NCBI GenBank assembly: GCA_023460575.1
Contig: JAEWPQ010000136.1
Location: forward strand, 1-37,166
DNA: 37,166 nt
Direction of reading: 5' to 3'
Source of the DNA: Bacillota bacterium
GTDB lineage: Bacteria > Bacillota > Clostridia > Lachnospirales > Lachnospiraceae
Both the position numbers and the translations under genes were made by a program. The notes under the pieces were generated by a model, which saw only the letters and a program-made list of their open reading frames with translations, ran no database searches and was not told where the DNA came from. Position 1 is the first letter of the stretch. Every line of letters begins with the position of its first letter. This document shows positions 22,553 to 31,537 of the stretch, one piece after another.

Positions 22553-24073
22553 TTATAATTGTTCAGTTGCCTTAACCGCTTTTTTGCTTAAGTACATCTT
22601 GTATTCTTTATAAACCGACCAAACCACTACTCCGATTGCGACAAAAAAGAATGCGTCGAATATCGGTCTCTGGAAGAAAGCTCCAAAAGATTTGTACTGC
22701 ATGATTCCTCTTCGGAGATATGTCTCCAGCATTTTTCCTATGAGGAAGCATAATACAAACGGTGTAGTTGGCAGTCTGAACTTATGATATAAGTATCCTA
22801 CCAATCCGAATAACAGTATGGACTGTACGTCGAAGATCCGGTTGTTGGTGGCATAAGCACCTACACAGCATAAAACCAGGATCAGAGGCATCAGGATGTG
22901 CTTTGGAATTTTTAAAAGCTGCACAAATACTTTAATTCCAAAGAATTCAATTAACAGCATCAAGGTAATACAGATCATACAGGCTGCAAAAATTCCGTAT
23001 ACCACATCTGCATTTTTAACAAATAAAAGCGGTCCTGCCGATAAGCCGTGGATTAAAAATCCTCCAAGCATCATGGCTGTTACACCGTCCCCGGGAATTC
23101 CGAGAACCAGAAGCGGGATCATGGCTCCACCTATGGTGGCGTTGTTAGCTGTTTCAGTGGCTACGATTCCGTCCGGACAGCCTTTTCCAAATTCTTCCGG
23201 ATGCTTTGACATGTTTTTAGCGGTTACATAGGAAAGCATTCCTGAGGTACTTCCTCCGATACCGGGAAGAATACCAATTCCGGTTCCAATAAGAGCGGAA
23301 CGAATGGCGTTTGGAATCTGATAAACAAATTCCTTCCAGGTAAAGCCAAAGCCTTTGATCGGCTTCATTTTGATCACATCCATCTTTCCATGTCCCATGG
23401 ACTCCGCTGTTATGAGAATCTCTGAAATAGCGAAAATACCAATTAACGTGGGAAGCGTATCAAATCCAGCCATCAGGGAGCTTGAACCAAACGTAAAACG
23501 TGCGGTCCCGTCAATAGGAGCCATACCAACCAGAGAAAAAATGAGTCCCAGCATACCTGCCAGTACACCTTTTAACATTGATCCGGATGCCAGAACTGCA
23601 ACCATAGTTAAAGCAAAAAACGAAATTCCGAAGTTCTCAGCGGGTGTAAACTTAAGTGCAATGTTTGCAAGCAGCGGAGCACAGAACGTTAAAACAATAA
23701 AAGAAAAGATAGATCCTAAAAAGGAAAATACAATTCCATATCCCAGCGCCTTGCCTGCTTCTCCGTTCTTTGCCATTGGATGCCCGTCAAAGCAGGTTGC
23801 AATGGAGGAAGCCGTACCCGGCATGTTAAGAAGAATGGCAGAGATCAGACCTCCTGAGATACCTCCGATATAAACCGCCACCAGCATATTCATACCCATA
23901 GATGGAGACATGCTGAACGTAAGGGGCAAAAACAATGCCACAGCCATAGATGCTGATAAACCCGGAATGGAACCAAATATAATCCCGACACTCACTCCTG
24001 CTGCCATAAGCAGAAGAGAAGACGGAGTAAAAATTCTTGCATAAGCGTTACCTAATGATATTAATGCGTTCAT
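22553..24073 (-). CDS. tctA: Tripartite tricarboxylate transporter large membrane subunit (TctA)
   Basis: The 506-residue protein has about 11-12 membrane helices and clear TctA motifs: IIFGSIPGLSASMAVALFLPLTF (30-52), GGISGGLISAILLNMPGTASSIATCFDGHPMAKNG (70-104) and GILPGIGGSTSGMLSYVTAKNMSK. It is the conducting subunit of a Na+- or H+-coupled carboxylate importer. It lies 11 bases after tctB and 18 before tctC with strong ribosome sites, so all three are co-expressed. Confidence 0.95.
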   Translation of the reverse strand: MNALISLGNAYARIFTPSSLLLMAAGVSVGIIFGSIPGLSASMAVALFLPLTFSMSPSMGMNMLVAVYIGGISGGLISAILLNMPGTASSIATCFDGHPMAKNGEAGKALGYGIVFSFLGSIFSFIVLTFCAPLLANIALKFTPAENFGISFFALTMVAVLASGSMLKGVLAGMLGLIFSLVGMAPIDGTARFTFGSSSLMAGFDTLPTLIGIFAISEILITAESMGHGKMDVIKMKPIKGFGFTWKEFVYQIPNAIRSALIGTGIGILPGIGGSTSGMLSYVTAKNMSKHPEEFGKGCPDGIVATETANNATIGGAMIPLLVLGIPGDGVTAMMLGGFLIHGLSAGPLLFVKNADVVYGIFAACMICITLMLLIEFFGIKVFVQLLKIPKHILMPLILVLCCVGAYATNNRIFDVQSILLFGLVGYLYHKFRLPTTPFVLCFLIGKMLETYLRRGIMQYKSFGAFFQRPIFDAFFFVAIGVVVWSVYKEYKMYLSKKAVKATEQL

Positions 24074-24084
24074 TGCTTCCCCTC

Positions 24085-24582
24085 CTATAAATTAATGGTG
24101 AATATACCAGCAGGCAATATGATCTTGAATCCATACCGGAACAGGAAAAATACAATAAAGGTAAATACAACAGAAGTTACTGCCAGCTGTATGATGTCCT
24201 TTTTCGTCTTTTTTTCATCCGGTGCCAGAACATACATCTGAAATGGCAGGTAAAGAATCGTGGTAACAATGAAACCAACGGGCTGCAGCAGATAAACATA
24301 AACCAGAATAAGAATAAAACTGATCAGCATTCGTTTGTAATCCAGGTCTTCCTTTTCCATTTTTTCCGCTTCTGCTGTTCTCATTTTCAAGTTTTTTATA
24401 TTGAAAAATGCCAGGACCGCCGCCAGAACAAAGGTTACAATACCGATGCACATCGGCATGAAATCCGGACCGATTTCCATAATTGATGATTTCGGCAGCA
24501 TCTTCGCCATAATCATCATTCCGGCAGATAAAATCATAAAAAATCCGCCCACAATTATATCCCCATATTTTTTTATAAACAT
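24085..24582 (-). CDS. tctB: Tripartite tricarboxylate transporter small membrane subunit (TctB)
   Basis: The 165-residue protein has four predicted helices (about 10-28, 43-62, 86-118 and 134-152). It shows the TctB layout with GPDFMPMCIGIVTFVLA after the first helix and VGFIVTTILYLPFQMYVLA before the last. It forms the permease with TctA. A GGAGGAGG site precedes the ATG, 17 bases after the GudX-like gene. Confidence 0.9.
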   Translation of the reverse strand: MFIKKYGDIIVGGFFMILSAGMMIMAKMLPKSSIMEIGPDFMPMCIGIVTFVLAAVLAFFNIKNLKMRTAEAEKMEKEDLDYKRMLISFILILVYVYLLQPVGFIVTTILYLPFQMYVLAPDEKKTKKDIIQLAVTSVVFTFIVFFLFRYGFKIILPAGIFTINL

Positions 24583-24599
24583 TGACTGTCCTCCTCCTT

Positions 24600-25952
24600 T
24601 TATCTTACCAATGCCGGTTTTTTACAGTCATACTTCCAGCCAGGTATTAAGTACTGCATCGCCAGAGCGTCATCCCTGTCATGTGAGGAAAGGCTGTTAT
24701 ATAACGCATTTGCCTCCATTACCCGCTCCATGTTTATAGTCACTCCCAGTCCTGGTTTGTCAGGTACCTCTAAGTAACCGTTTTTAATAGACGGAGTATC
24801 GTTTAAGAGATTCTGCCCATCCTGCCAGATCCAGTGAGTATCAAGTGCTGTTGGATTTCCCGGTGCTGCAGCTGCCACATGGGCAAATGCAGTCAAAGTG
24901 ATATCAAAGTGATTGTTGGAATGGCTTCCCCAGGTCAGTCCCCAGTCATTTAGAATCTGTGCCATTCTAACACTTCCCGAAAATCCCCAGAAATGAGGAT
25001 CAGCCAGGACGATATCCACCGCTTTTAATGCTGCCGAGTGATAAAACTGTCTCCAGTCAGTTGCGATCATGTTGGTGGCTACCGGCAGATTAACCGCATT
25101 TTTAAATTCTGCCATAATCTCTCTGCTGGAGAAACCAGATTCCGGACCGCAGGGATCTTCTATGTAAGATAAGATTCCCTCCATTGGCTTGCAAAGCTCA
25201 ATTGCCTCCTTTAAACTCCATGCACCGTTTGGGTCTATATTGATACGGCCATCGGGAAACGCCTGTTTCAGCGCCCGTACCGCTTCCATCTCATCGGAAC
25301 CTGAAAGCACACCGCCTTTTAACTTAAAATTTTTAAAACCGTATTTTTCGTGAAGAACGTCTGCCTGCTCTACAATCCGTTCCGGAGTAAGCATCTGCGT
25401 ACGCCGCAGGCGAAACCACGGATCTTTGCTGCCGCTCTCATCCAGATAGGAAAGCTCCGGTGCAGCCTTTTCCTTTTTGCTGACATAGAATAGATAACCC
25501 AGCGTCTCAACCTGATCCCTCTGTTTTCCCTCTCCTAAAAGTTCACAAATGGGCAGTCCCAAATGCTGACCCAGAAGATCAAGGAGTGCACACTCAATGG
25601 CCCATTCCGCTTTTACAACAAATTTCAGCTTGCTGATATCAAGGGTCTGTATTCCTTCCCCGTCATCCTCTTTCGCTTTTGTTGACGCTTTATGAATTGA
25701 GTTTAATATACTCCGGTATTTCCCAATTTGCTGTCCAACTACCAGAGGGGTGCAGCTTCTTAACGCTTCACAGGTATAATCTCCTCCATGAATCTCACCG
25801 ATTCCCGTATTTCCGGCGCTGTCCTTTAAAATTACTATATTTCTGGTAAACCAGGGTGCATGAGCTCCGCTCAAAGTCATTAACATGCTGTCATAGCCTG
25901 CTACCGGTATAACCTGCATATCTGTAACAACCGGCGTTCCTGAATACTCCAT
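24600..25952 (-). CDS. gudX: Glucarate-dehydratase-like enolase-superfamily protein (GudX-like)
   Basis: The protein is a close paralogue of the GudD encoded upstream. The catalytic set is kept: Lys210/Lys212 (KLKGG), Asp240/Asn242 (DPNGAW), Glu265 (IEDPC), Asn294, Asp318 and His344 (SHSNNHFD). Differences sit in surface and loop regions: LDISKL replaces FDLRTG, RLRRTQM replaces RIRHEEA, and HGG replaces PGG. This suggests an altered substrate rather than a dead copy. I start it at 25952 because AAGGAAGG lies upstream; a frame extending to 26048 lacks such a site. It lies between gudD and tctBAC. Confidence 0.85.
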   Translation of the reverse strand: MEYSGTPVVTDMQVIPVAGYDSMLMTLSGAHAPWFTRNIVILKDSAGNTGIGEIHGGDYTCEALRSCTPLVVGQQIGKYRSILNSIHKASTKAKEDDGEGIQTLDISKLKFVVKAEWAIECALLDLLGQHLGLPICELLGEGKQRDQVETLGYLFYVSKKEKAAPELSYLDESGSKDPWFRLRRTQMLTPERIVEQADVLHEKYGFKNFKLKGGVLSGSDEMEAVRALKQAFPDGRINIDPNGAWSLKEAIELCKPMEGILSYIEDPCGPESGFSSREIMAEFKNAVNLPVATNMIATDWRQFYHSAALKAVDIVLADPHFWGFSGSVRMAQILNDWGLTWGSHSNNHFDITLTAFAHVAAAAPGNPTALDTHWIWQDGQNLLNDTPSIKNGYLEVPDKPGLGVTINMERVMEANALYNSLSSHDRDDALAMQYLIPGWKYDCKKPALVR

Positions 25953-26018
25953 ATCTACTATTTCCTTCCTTTGGTTATATTGCACATTTTTATATCTCTT
26001 TCTCTTGCTTTCATACGC

Positions 26019-26048
26019 ATTATACCAATGACCGCTCAATAAATCCAA
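26019..26048 (-). promoter_or_regulatory. Possible internal promoter before the GudX-like gene
   Basis: On the minus strand TTGGAT (26048-26043) and TATAAT (26024-26019) are 18 bases apart, in the 143-base gap after gudD. It could give extra transcription of the GudX-like and tct genes. Confidence 0.4.
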
Positions 26049-26095
26049 TAATTAATACCGATTGCAGCGATAAGAAACAGTGATAATCCGTTAAA

Positions 26096-27424
26096 TTAAC
26101 GAACAAGGCATGGTTTTTTTGGATTAAATTTCCAGCCGGGAATCAGATACTGCATACCCATGGCATCATCTCTTCCGCCAAGACAGTGATCCTGATACAG
26201 CTGATGGGCTTTCTTAATCTGTTCCATATCCGCTTCAATACCAAGTCCCGGCTTCTTTGGAACCTGGATACAGCCATTTTCAATTATAAGAGGTTCTTTT
26301 GTCAGACGCTCTAAGCCCTCCTGCCAGATCCAGTGGGTATCCAGTGCATTGTACTCACCTGGAACTGCTGCTCCAACCTGGGTAAACATGGCAAGGGAAA
26401 TATCAAAATGGTTGTTGGAATGGGAGCCCCATGTATAACCAAAATCATGGCACATCTGTGCAACCCGGACAGAACCGCTCATTGTCCAGAAATGGGGATC
26501 AGCCAGTATAATATCTACTGCCTGGGATTCCAGGGAATGTCCTACCTCTCTCCAGTCTGTTGCAATCATATTGGTTGCAGTGGGGAAGCCTGTGCGGCGG
26601 CGGAATTCGCTGACAATCTCTCTTCCGGAATAAACCCCTTCTGCTCCGCACGGATCTTCACAATAAGTTAAAATGCCCTGCATTCCCTTTACATATTCCA
26701 CCGCTTCTTCAAGGAGCCAGCCCCCGTTGGGATCCAGATCAATACGTGCATCAGGAAATGCCTTCTTTAATTCCCGGATTACATCCATCTCTTCATTTCC
26801 AGGAAGCACGCCGCCTTTCAGCTTAAAGTCCTGGAATCCGTATTTTTCCCTGGTTGCTTTTGCGAAAGCCACGATCTGATCCGCAGTGAGGGCCTCCTCA
26901 TGACGGATCCGGTACCACTCACAGTCAGCGTCCGGTTCTGAGTCATATGGAAGGTCCGTCTTGTTTCTGTCTCCCACAAAGAACAGATACCCCAGCATCC
27001 GTACGCTGTCTCTCTGCTTTCCTTCCCCTAAAAGCTCACAGACCGGAACTCCTAAATATTTACCCAGAAGATCGAGACAGGGGGCTTCAATGGCTGTAAT
27101 TACGTGAACGCCTGTCCGTAAATCAAACGTCTGATTTCCTCTTACGTCTGAATCCCCTTTGGAATCTAAATGTGCTTTCACTTTTAAAAGCGTGCTTTTA
27201 TATTCACTGATCTTTGTGCCTGTTACAATGGGAACACACTCTAAAAGTGCATCGGTGATTTTTTTCCCTCCAGGCACCTCTCCTACTCCCATTTCTCCGT
27301 TATCTGCATACAAAACCACAATGTTTCTGGTAAAAAACGGTGCATGAGCTCCGCTTAAATTCAGCTCCATACAATCTTTTCCGGCTACCGGATATACTTC
27401 CATTTTGGTTATTACTGGTATCAT
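26096..27424 (-). CDS. gudD: Glucarate dehydratase
   Basis: The enzyme removes water from D-glucarate (and L-idarate) to give 5-dehydro-4-deoxyglucarate. It follows E. coli GudD along its length with an offset of four residues: GAHAPFFTRNIV, the Lys201/Lys203 pair in KLKGG, the Mg ligands Asp231, Glu256 and Asn285 region, and the Asp309 and His335 dyad (ADPHFW and SHSNNHFD). The C-terminus MQYLIPGW is also kept. The ATG at 27422-27424 has AAAGGAG 8 bases upstream. It is first in the gudD-gudX-tctB-tctA-tctC operon. Confidence 0.94.
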   Translation of the reverse strand: MIPVITKMEVYPVAGKDCMELNLSGAHAPFFTRNIVVLYADNGEMGVGEVPGGKKITDALLECVPIVTGTKISEYKSTLLKVKAHLDSKGDSDVRGNQTFDLRTGVHVITAIEAPCLDLLGKYLGVPVCELLGEGKQRDSVRMLGYLFFVGDRNKTDLPYDSEPDADCEWYRIRHEEALTADQIVAFAKATREKYGFQDFKLKGGVLPGNEEMDVIRELKKAFPDARIDLDPNGGWLLEEAVEYVKGMQGILTYCEDPCGAEGVYSGREIVSEFRRRTGFPTATNMIATDWREVGHSLESQAVDIILADPHFWTMSGSVRVAQMCHDFGYTWGSHSNNHFDISLAMFTQVGAAVPGEYNALDTHWIWQEGLERLTKEPLIIENGCIQVPKKPGLGIEADMEQIKKAHQLYQDHCLGGRDDAMGMQYLIPGWKFNPKKPCLVR

Positions 27425-27467
27425 TACACATTCTCCTTTATCACAGATCATCTTTGAACATAACTTA

Positions 27468-27510
27468 ATTATACCGGTATGGAAGTACTTCTTCTATTGG
27501 CAGACATACC
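27468..27510 (-). promoter_or_regulatory. gudD promoter with palindromic activator-site candidate
   Basis: A TATAAT -10 (minus, 27473-27468) lies 44 bases upstream of the start codon, with no recognisable -35 or sigma-54 -24/-12 element. The -35 zone instead holds the perfect palindrome GAAGTACTTC (27482-27491) inside a wider inverted repeat GGTATG (27476-27481) / CATACC (27505-27510). This fits a sigma-70-type promoter helped by an activator. Confidence 0.5.
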
Positions 27511-27573
27511 AACCCTGTCTCATTTTTCTTGTCATCTTTCTTATTCTTTCAGAAAATGAAAAAGGGATTGCAA

Positions 27574-29481
27574 TCATTTGCAATCCCAGTCTCCAATTCC
27601 GTATCGTTTCATTTTTCTCCACAGAGTTGTTGTACTGATATTCATTGCTTCTGCCACCTCAGTTCTTCTTCCTTTGCAGCGTTCCATAAGCATTTCTATG
27701 CGGAGAGCTTCCGGATTTTGGCTTCTTACAGTCTGGCTGAATCCGTTTTCTTCCCTGATAACCGGATAGAGTTCCTGAAGAAGGTTCTGCACCATTCCCT
27801 CTTCCGCCTTTCTTCTGTGAGCTGATAACACCAGCCTCTCACAAAAGCTTTCCAGCTGCAGTAAATTTCCTTCCCAGAAATATTCCTCCATTACTTTTAA
27901 TGCAGCCTCGCTGATTTCCACATATCTGGAATAGGCTGTATTATATTTGTCAAGATAAAGTCCCGTAAAGCGGCGGATTTCCTCCGGCTCCTTTCGAAGG
28001 GGGGGAAGGCTGATCTTTAAAGCGGACAGGTAGAAATATAAATCTTCCCTGAAATTTCCCTGCTTTACAAGATATGACAGTTCTTTTCCCGCAGCAGCAA
28101 TCAGACGAACAGACAAAACCCGTTTTATCATAGAATTCTGTTCCCAGAAAAGCCGGTCATGAACCGCTTTAAAAAGCAGATACTGGCATTCTAAGGATAA
28201 GCAGTCCACCTCTTCTAAAAATACCGTACCAAATTCTGCCGCCTCCAGGGCCCCTTTTTGCCTTTTCTTATTCTCCTCTCCAAAGCCAAATAACACCTCT
28301 TTCTGCTCTTTCGGAGAAAGACAGCTAACATTAACTGCGATAAAAGGACCTCCCTTTTGGGGACTGTTATTATGAATCGCTTCAGCAAGTATCTCTTTCT
28401 CTGTACCGGTTTCCCCGTAAATCATTACCGGATTTCTGGAAATGCCATAGGACCTTGCCTGTTTGATGCACCGTTTCATTTCTCCTGATTCTCTTAGAAT
28501 GTGAAAGAAATTGCGGGGAGCATGATGACCATTCATCACCTTTGTTCCTGAACTCTGCCCTTCGCCCCGCTCTGCCGAACGTACCTTATGACAGGTCAGT
28601 ATGGCTCCGCTGTAATGTCCGTCGTATTGAATTGGCGCTCCAATCACCATCAGCAGCTGATTCTTTATAGAAAAGGAAGTGGAATAAAGTTCTTCTTTTC
28701 CACTTAAAATTCCATCTATACCCTCTGCGTCAATTCCGTCAAATACTTTGTCAATGGGAAAACCGATTACCTCAGCAGATGGCTTCCCCAGCAGCTGCTC
28801 GATCACCCGGTTTATTGCCACAATCTCCTGATAAGCATTAATTTTAATGATACCGCTGAAGGATGTATCAAGAAGCGTATCCAGCTGAGCCTTATTCTGC
28901 TTTTCCAGTTCCGCAAGTTCAAGTATATGGACTGCCATCTGAAACGCCTTGCTGATGGATTCCTCACCTGTCTCCATAAAAAGACTGGGAAATCCGATCT
29001 CAAAAGCAATCTGGTTCGTTTTTACTCCGCCGATAATTAAGTCCACTCCGTCTTTAATCGCCTGGCTGACTAAGCCTCTCGTTTCTTCCAGCTCAGTCAG
29101 TTTATAAAAATGCAGTTCAAAATTAAACAGCTCGTCTAATTCATCAAGGCTTTCAAACATATTTTCAAATGCGATAATTCCGATAGAAGGGTGGTCCTTT
29201 TTCAGCATATTTCTGGCTTTGAGAACCATAAATCCGATTTCACGTACAGTAATGGGCATCTCCACTACCGGTACATTTATATTTTCCTTAATCAGCGTGG
29301 CCTGCAGCCCCCTGGCGATGATGACGCGGGCTCCTGCCTCCACTGCAGCCTTAGCCTCCGAAACTGCATTTGAATTTTCTACAACTTTTAAAAACTGGAC
29401 CTTTGTCCCCTCTTTTTCCAGAACCGCATTTGCATACTCTAAAATTGTCTGCCTTGGAAGCAGAATTGCAATCCGTTCCAT
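27574..29481 (-). CDS. PrpR-N/PAS/AAA+/Fis regulator lacking sigma-54 activation motifs
   Basis: Domains in order are PrpR_N sensor (about 1-180), a PAS segment (about 200-300), a sigma-54-activator-type AAA+ domain (about 322-560) and a Fis-type HTH (about 597-630, RTEVAEAMNISTTTLWRKMKRYG). The AAA+ core is degenerate. Walker A reads GETGTEKE (356-363) with Glu361 in place of the glycine before the lysine. The GAFTGA loop is absent (LFGFGEENKKRQKGAL at 397-412), and Walker B is FLEEV instead of FLDEI. It can hardly open sigma-54 promoters and more likely acts as a sigma-70 regulator in the manner of TyrR. The start at 29481 has GAGGGAG just upstream. It is the likely regulator of gudD. Confidence 0.85.
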   Translation of the reverse strand: MERIAILLPRQTILEYANAVLEKEGTKVQFLKVVENSNAVSEAKAAVEAGARVIIARGLQATLIKENINVPVVEMPITVREIGFMVLKARNMLKKDHPSIGIIAFENMFESLDELDELFNFELHFYKLTELEETRGLVSQAIKDGVDLIIGGVKTNQIAFEIGFPSLFMETGEESISKAFQMAVHILELAELEKQNKAQLDTLLDTSFSGIIKINAYQEIVAINRVIEQLLGKPSAEVIGFPIDKVFDGIDAEGIDGILSGKEELYSTSFSIKNQLLMVIGAPIQYDGHYSGAILTCHKVRSAERGEGQSSGTKVMNGHHAPRNFFHILRESGEMKRCIKQARSYGISRNPVMIYGETGTEKEILAEAIHNNSPQKGGPFIAVNVSCLSPKEQKEVLFGFGEENKKRQKGALEAAEFGTVFLEEVDCLSLECQYLLFKAVHDRLFWEQNSMIKRVLSVRLIAAAGKELSYLVKQGNFREDLYFYLSALKISLPPLRKEPEEIRRFTGLYLDKYNTAYSRYVEISEAALKVMEEYFWEGNLLQLESFCERLVLSAHRRKAEEGMVQNLLQELYPVIREENGFSQTVRSQNPEALRIEMLMERCKGRRTEVAEAMNISTTTLWRKMKRYGIGDWDCK

Positions 29482-29515
29482 TTTCTCCCTCGCTTCCATC
29501 GTTTCTATTTCTATT

Positions 29516-29544
29516 ATTGTAACTGCAGGATAACATTATTACAA
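29516..29544 (-). promoter_or_regulatory. Predicted promoter for the PrpR-like regulator
   Basis: On the minus strand TTGTAA (29544-29539) and TACAAT (29521-29516) are 17 bases apart, between the LysR stop and the regulator start. The regulator is thus probably expressed independently of the LysR pair. Confidence 0.5.
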
Positions 29545-29553
29545 CTTATTGTA

Positions 29554-30444
29554 TTAAGTATTATCGCAGGCTTTTAAAAGCATCATAATAAGATCTTTCA
29601 CTGGTTTTGTGAGAATACTGCTTTTGCGGTATGCAATTACAAGATGAAAATTTGCCGGTTGGTTTAATGGCAGGCAGACATAATTACTTTGTTCCTCTGC
29701 CACAGACTCCGGTAAAAAGGCTATTCCTTTCCTGCAGCTTACCATATGTTTTATTATGGTAAAATCATTGGATTCACAAAGGATAGACGGAGTAAACTGA
29801 CAGCTGGAAAATATCTCATTTTCACAGGCACGGAAGGTGCTTTTTGCAGGATTTAAAATAAAAGAATCATCACAAAAGCAGGAAAAGTCCACTCCATTTT
29901 TATAAAGCCGGTCCAGGCATCGGTGATTGTCCGGCACCGCCAGTACCAGATTCTCTTTTCTCAAAGGAATATATTCCAGCATGCTATGGGAAAGCTCCCT
30001 TGTCACCAGAACTGCCAGATCCGCCATACCGTTCATCACATAATCTTTTGCAATGTAACCGTCTGCATCAATGGTATCAATAAAAATATTCTTGTGCAGA
30101 TCAGCCAGAGAAGGCAGCACGTTCTTTGAAATCACTGGAAGCATATCATTGCGGTAAATGATTGTAAGCTTCTTTTTCCCCGAATTATTTAAATTTTCAA
30201 TCTCCTTTAATGCACTGCTGTACAGGCTTAAGATATATTGTGCTCCATTTACATAGATTCTTCCTGCATCCGTGAGTAGATAATCATTTTTATCTTTATA
30301 AAACAGCTTTGTCTGAAGCTCTTCCTCCAGCTTTTTTAACTGCTGGCTTAATGCCGGCTGGGTGACATAAAGCTTTCCTGCGGCTTTTGATAAATTTTTT
30401 TCCTCTGCAATTGCTATTACATATTCTAATTGCTGGGTATTCAT
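29554..30444 (-). CDS. LysR-family regulator, second of a coupled pair
   Basis: The HTH is at about 8-38 (AIAEEKNLSKAAGKLYVTQPALSQQLKKLEEEL), with a typical effector domain from about 90. The length of 296 is normal. Its ATG overlaps the TGA of the upstream LysR gene (ATGA), so the two are translated together. It probably takes part in control of the acid-sugar genes around it; its effector is unknown. Confidence 0.9.
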   Translation of the reverse strand: MNTQQLEYVIAIAEEKNLSKAAGKLYVTQPALSQQLKKLEEELQTKLFYKDKNDYLLTDAGRIYVNGAQYILSLYSSALKEIENLNNSGKKKLTIIYRNDMLPVISKNVLPSLADLHKNIFIDTIDADGYIAKDYVMNGMADLAVLVTRELSHSMLEYIPLRKENLVLAVPDNHRCLDRLYKNGVDFSCFCDDSFILNPAKSTFRACENEIFSSCQFTPSILCESNDFTIIKHMVSCRKGIAFLPESVAEEQSNYVCLPLNQPANFHLVIAYRKSSILTKPVKDLIMMLLKACDNT

Positions 30445-31424
30445 ATATGGTACCCCTCATTCTCAAATTCACGATAAATCGCTCTTGCACACACACTGTA
30501 ATCAGGGGTATATAATGGATTATTCCTATCCTGCCTCATCACAAGATAAATAAAATACCTTTCTGCTTCTGACAGAACCTTCCCTTTTTTAACAATTGCT
30601 CCAAGTCCCAGATAATATCTGGGAGAGAGAGAAAAGTAAACGATCTTATTATCAGAATCGGCCATGGAAGACCTTGGAAGCAGCCCTGCTCCTGCTCCCT
30701 GACGTATCATATTGCTTATTACCAGGTTATTATTTGTTTCAAAAACCACAGTAGGTTTCATCTTAGCTGCCAGAAAGATGCTGTCAGAAATTGCTCTGAT
30801 GGAGGTTCCCTGGCACATGAGCACAAAAGGCGAATCGGAAAACCGGCTTATTTCCATTGGAGTCAGCCTGTTGTCACATTTGTTTGCCAGATTGGCCAAT
30901 TTATGAAAAGATGGTGCGCTTAAAATAACCTCTTCTTTAAACATCATAACAAAATTAACATCTTCTTCCTCACTATCATAACAAGAACCTAATGCTAAAT
31001 CCACATCTCCCCCTATCACATGCTTTCTTAAGTCTTTCATATAGCATTCTTTAATTTCTATTTTCACATTAGGAAAACGTTTACTGAACTGAGTAAATAT
31101 CTGTGCCACCAAAACAGCCCCCCGCAGTGGTGTGGCGCCAATGACCACCGTCTCTTTTAATTCATGAGTCAGCGTACGAATTGCCATATACGTCTGGTCT
31201 TTCGCATCAAGAATCTGGCTGGCCGTATCCAAATAAATCTTTCCCGCCGGCGTGGGAATCAGCCACTTTTTCTCCCTTATAAACAGATCAGTTCCAAGAC
31301 TTCTCTCCAGCCTCGATAAATAAACACTTAATGTTGGCTGGGATATCCCCAGTTTTTTACTGGCTGCAGAAATGCTTTTTTCCTTTGCTATGGTTGTTAT
31401 GTAAAGCAGGCTTTTTGTATTCAT
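30441..31424 (-). CDS. LysR-family regulator divergent from the SLC13 transporter
   Basis: The HTH reads TIAKEKSISAASKKLGISQPTLSVYLSRLERSLG (about 11-45), and the effector domain begins near 92 (TVVIGATPLRGAVLVAQIF). At 327 residues it has an extended C-terminus of about 30 residues (RQDRNNPLYTPDYSVCARAIYREFENE) beyond the usual LysR end. It is divergent from the SLC13 transporter with a 222-base control region containing an inverted repeat, so it probably regulates that operon. It is coupled to a second LysR gene downstream. Confidence 0.9.
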   Translation of the reverse strand: MNTKSLLYITTIAKEKSISAASKKLGISQPTLSVYLSRLERSLGTDLFIREKKWLIPTPAGKIYLDTASQILDAKDQTYMAIRTLTHELKETVVIGATPLRGAVLVAQIFTQFSKRFPNVKIEIKECYMKDLRKHVIGGDVDLALGSCYDSEEEDVNFVMMFKEEVILSAPSFHKLANLANKCDNRLTPMEISRFSDSPFVLMCQGTSIRAISDSIFLAAKMKPTVVFETNNNLVISNMIRQGAGAGLLPRSSMADSDNKIVYFSLSPRYYLGLGAIVKKGKVLSEAERYFIYLVMRQDRNNPLYTPDYSVCARAIYREFENEGYHI

Positions 31425-31467
31425 AATTTAACTGCTCCTTCTCATGTAAATAAGTCCCACAAAAAAC

Positions 31468-31499
31468 ATCTATAGCTTTTTCTTATAACTTTTATAGAT
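31468..31499. promoter_or_regulatory. Inverted repeat in the LysR/SLC13 divergent region
   Basis: ATCTATA and TATAGAT lie 18 bases apart just upstream of the transporter promoter -35. This is a reasonable place for a LysR activator site. Binding is inferred. Confidence 0.45.
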
Positions 31500-31508
31500 A
31501 TTACTGAA

Positions 31509-31537
31509 TTGAACCTTATGAAATATTACTATATAAT
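31509..31537 (+). promoter_or_regulatory. Promoter of the SLC13-hydrolase operon
   Basis: TTGAAC (31509-31514) and TATAAT (31532-31537) are 17 bases apart. A leader of about 100 bases follows, with a GGAGG site before the transporter ATG. Confidence 0.7.

Noticed and set aside
22224..22613. Plus-strand Ala/Val-rich frame opposite tctC
   Set aside because: It is the reverse reading of the Ala/Ser/Thr linker repeats of the lipoprotein.
27425..27573. Sigma-54 (-24/-12) promoter before gudD
   Set aside because: I looked for TGGCAC-N5-TTGC because of the adjacent AAA+ regulator and found nothing close; a TATAAT is present instead.
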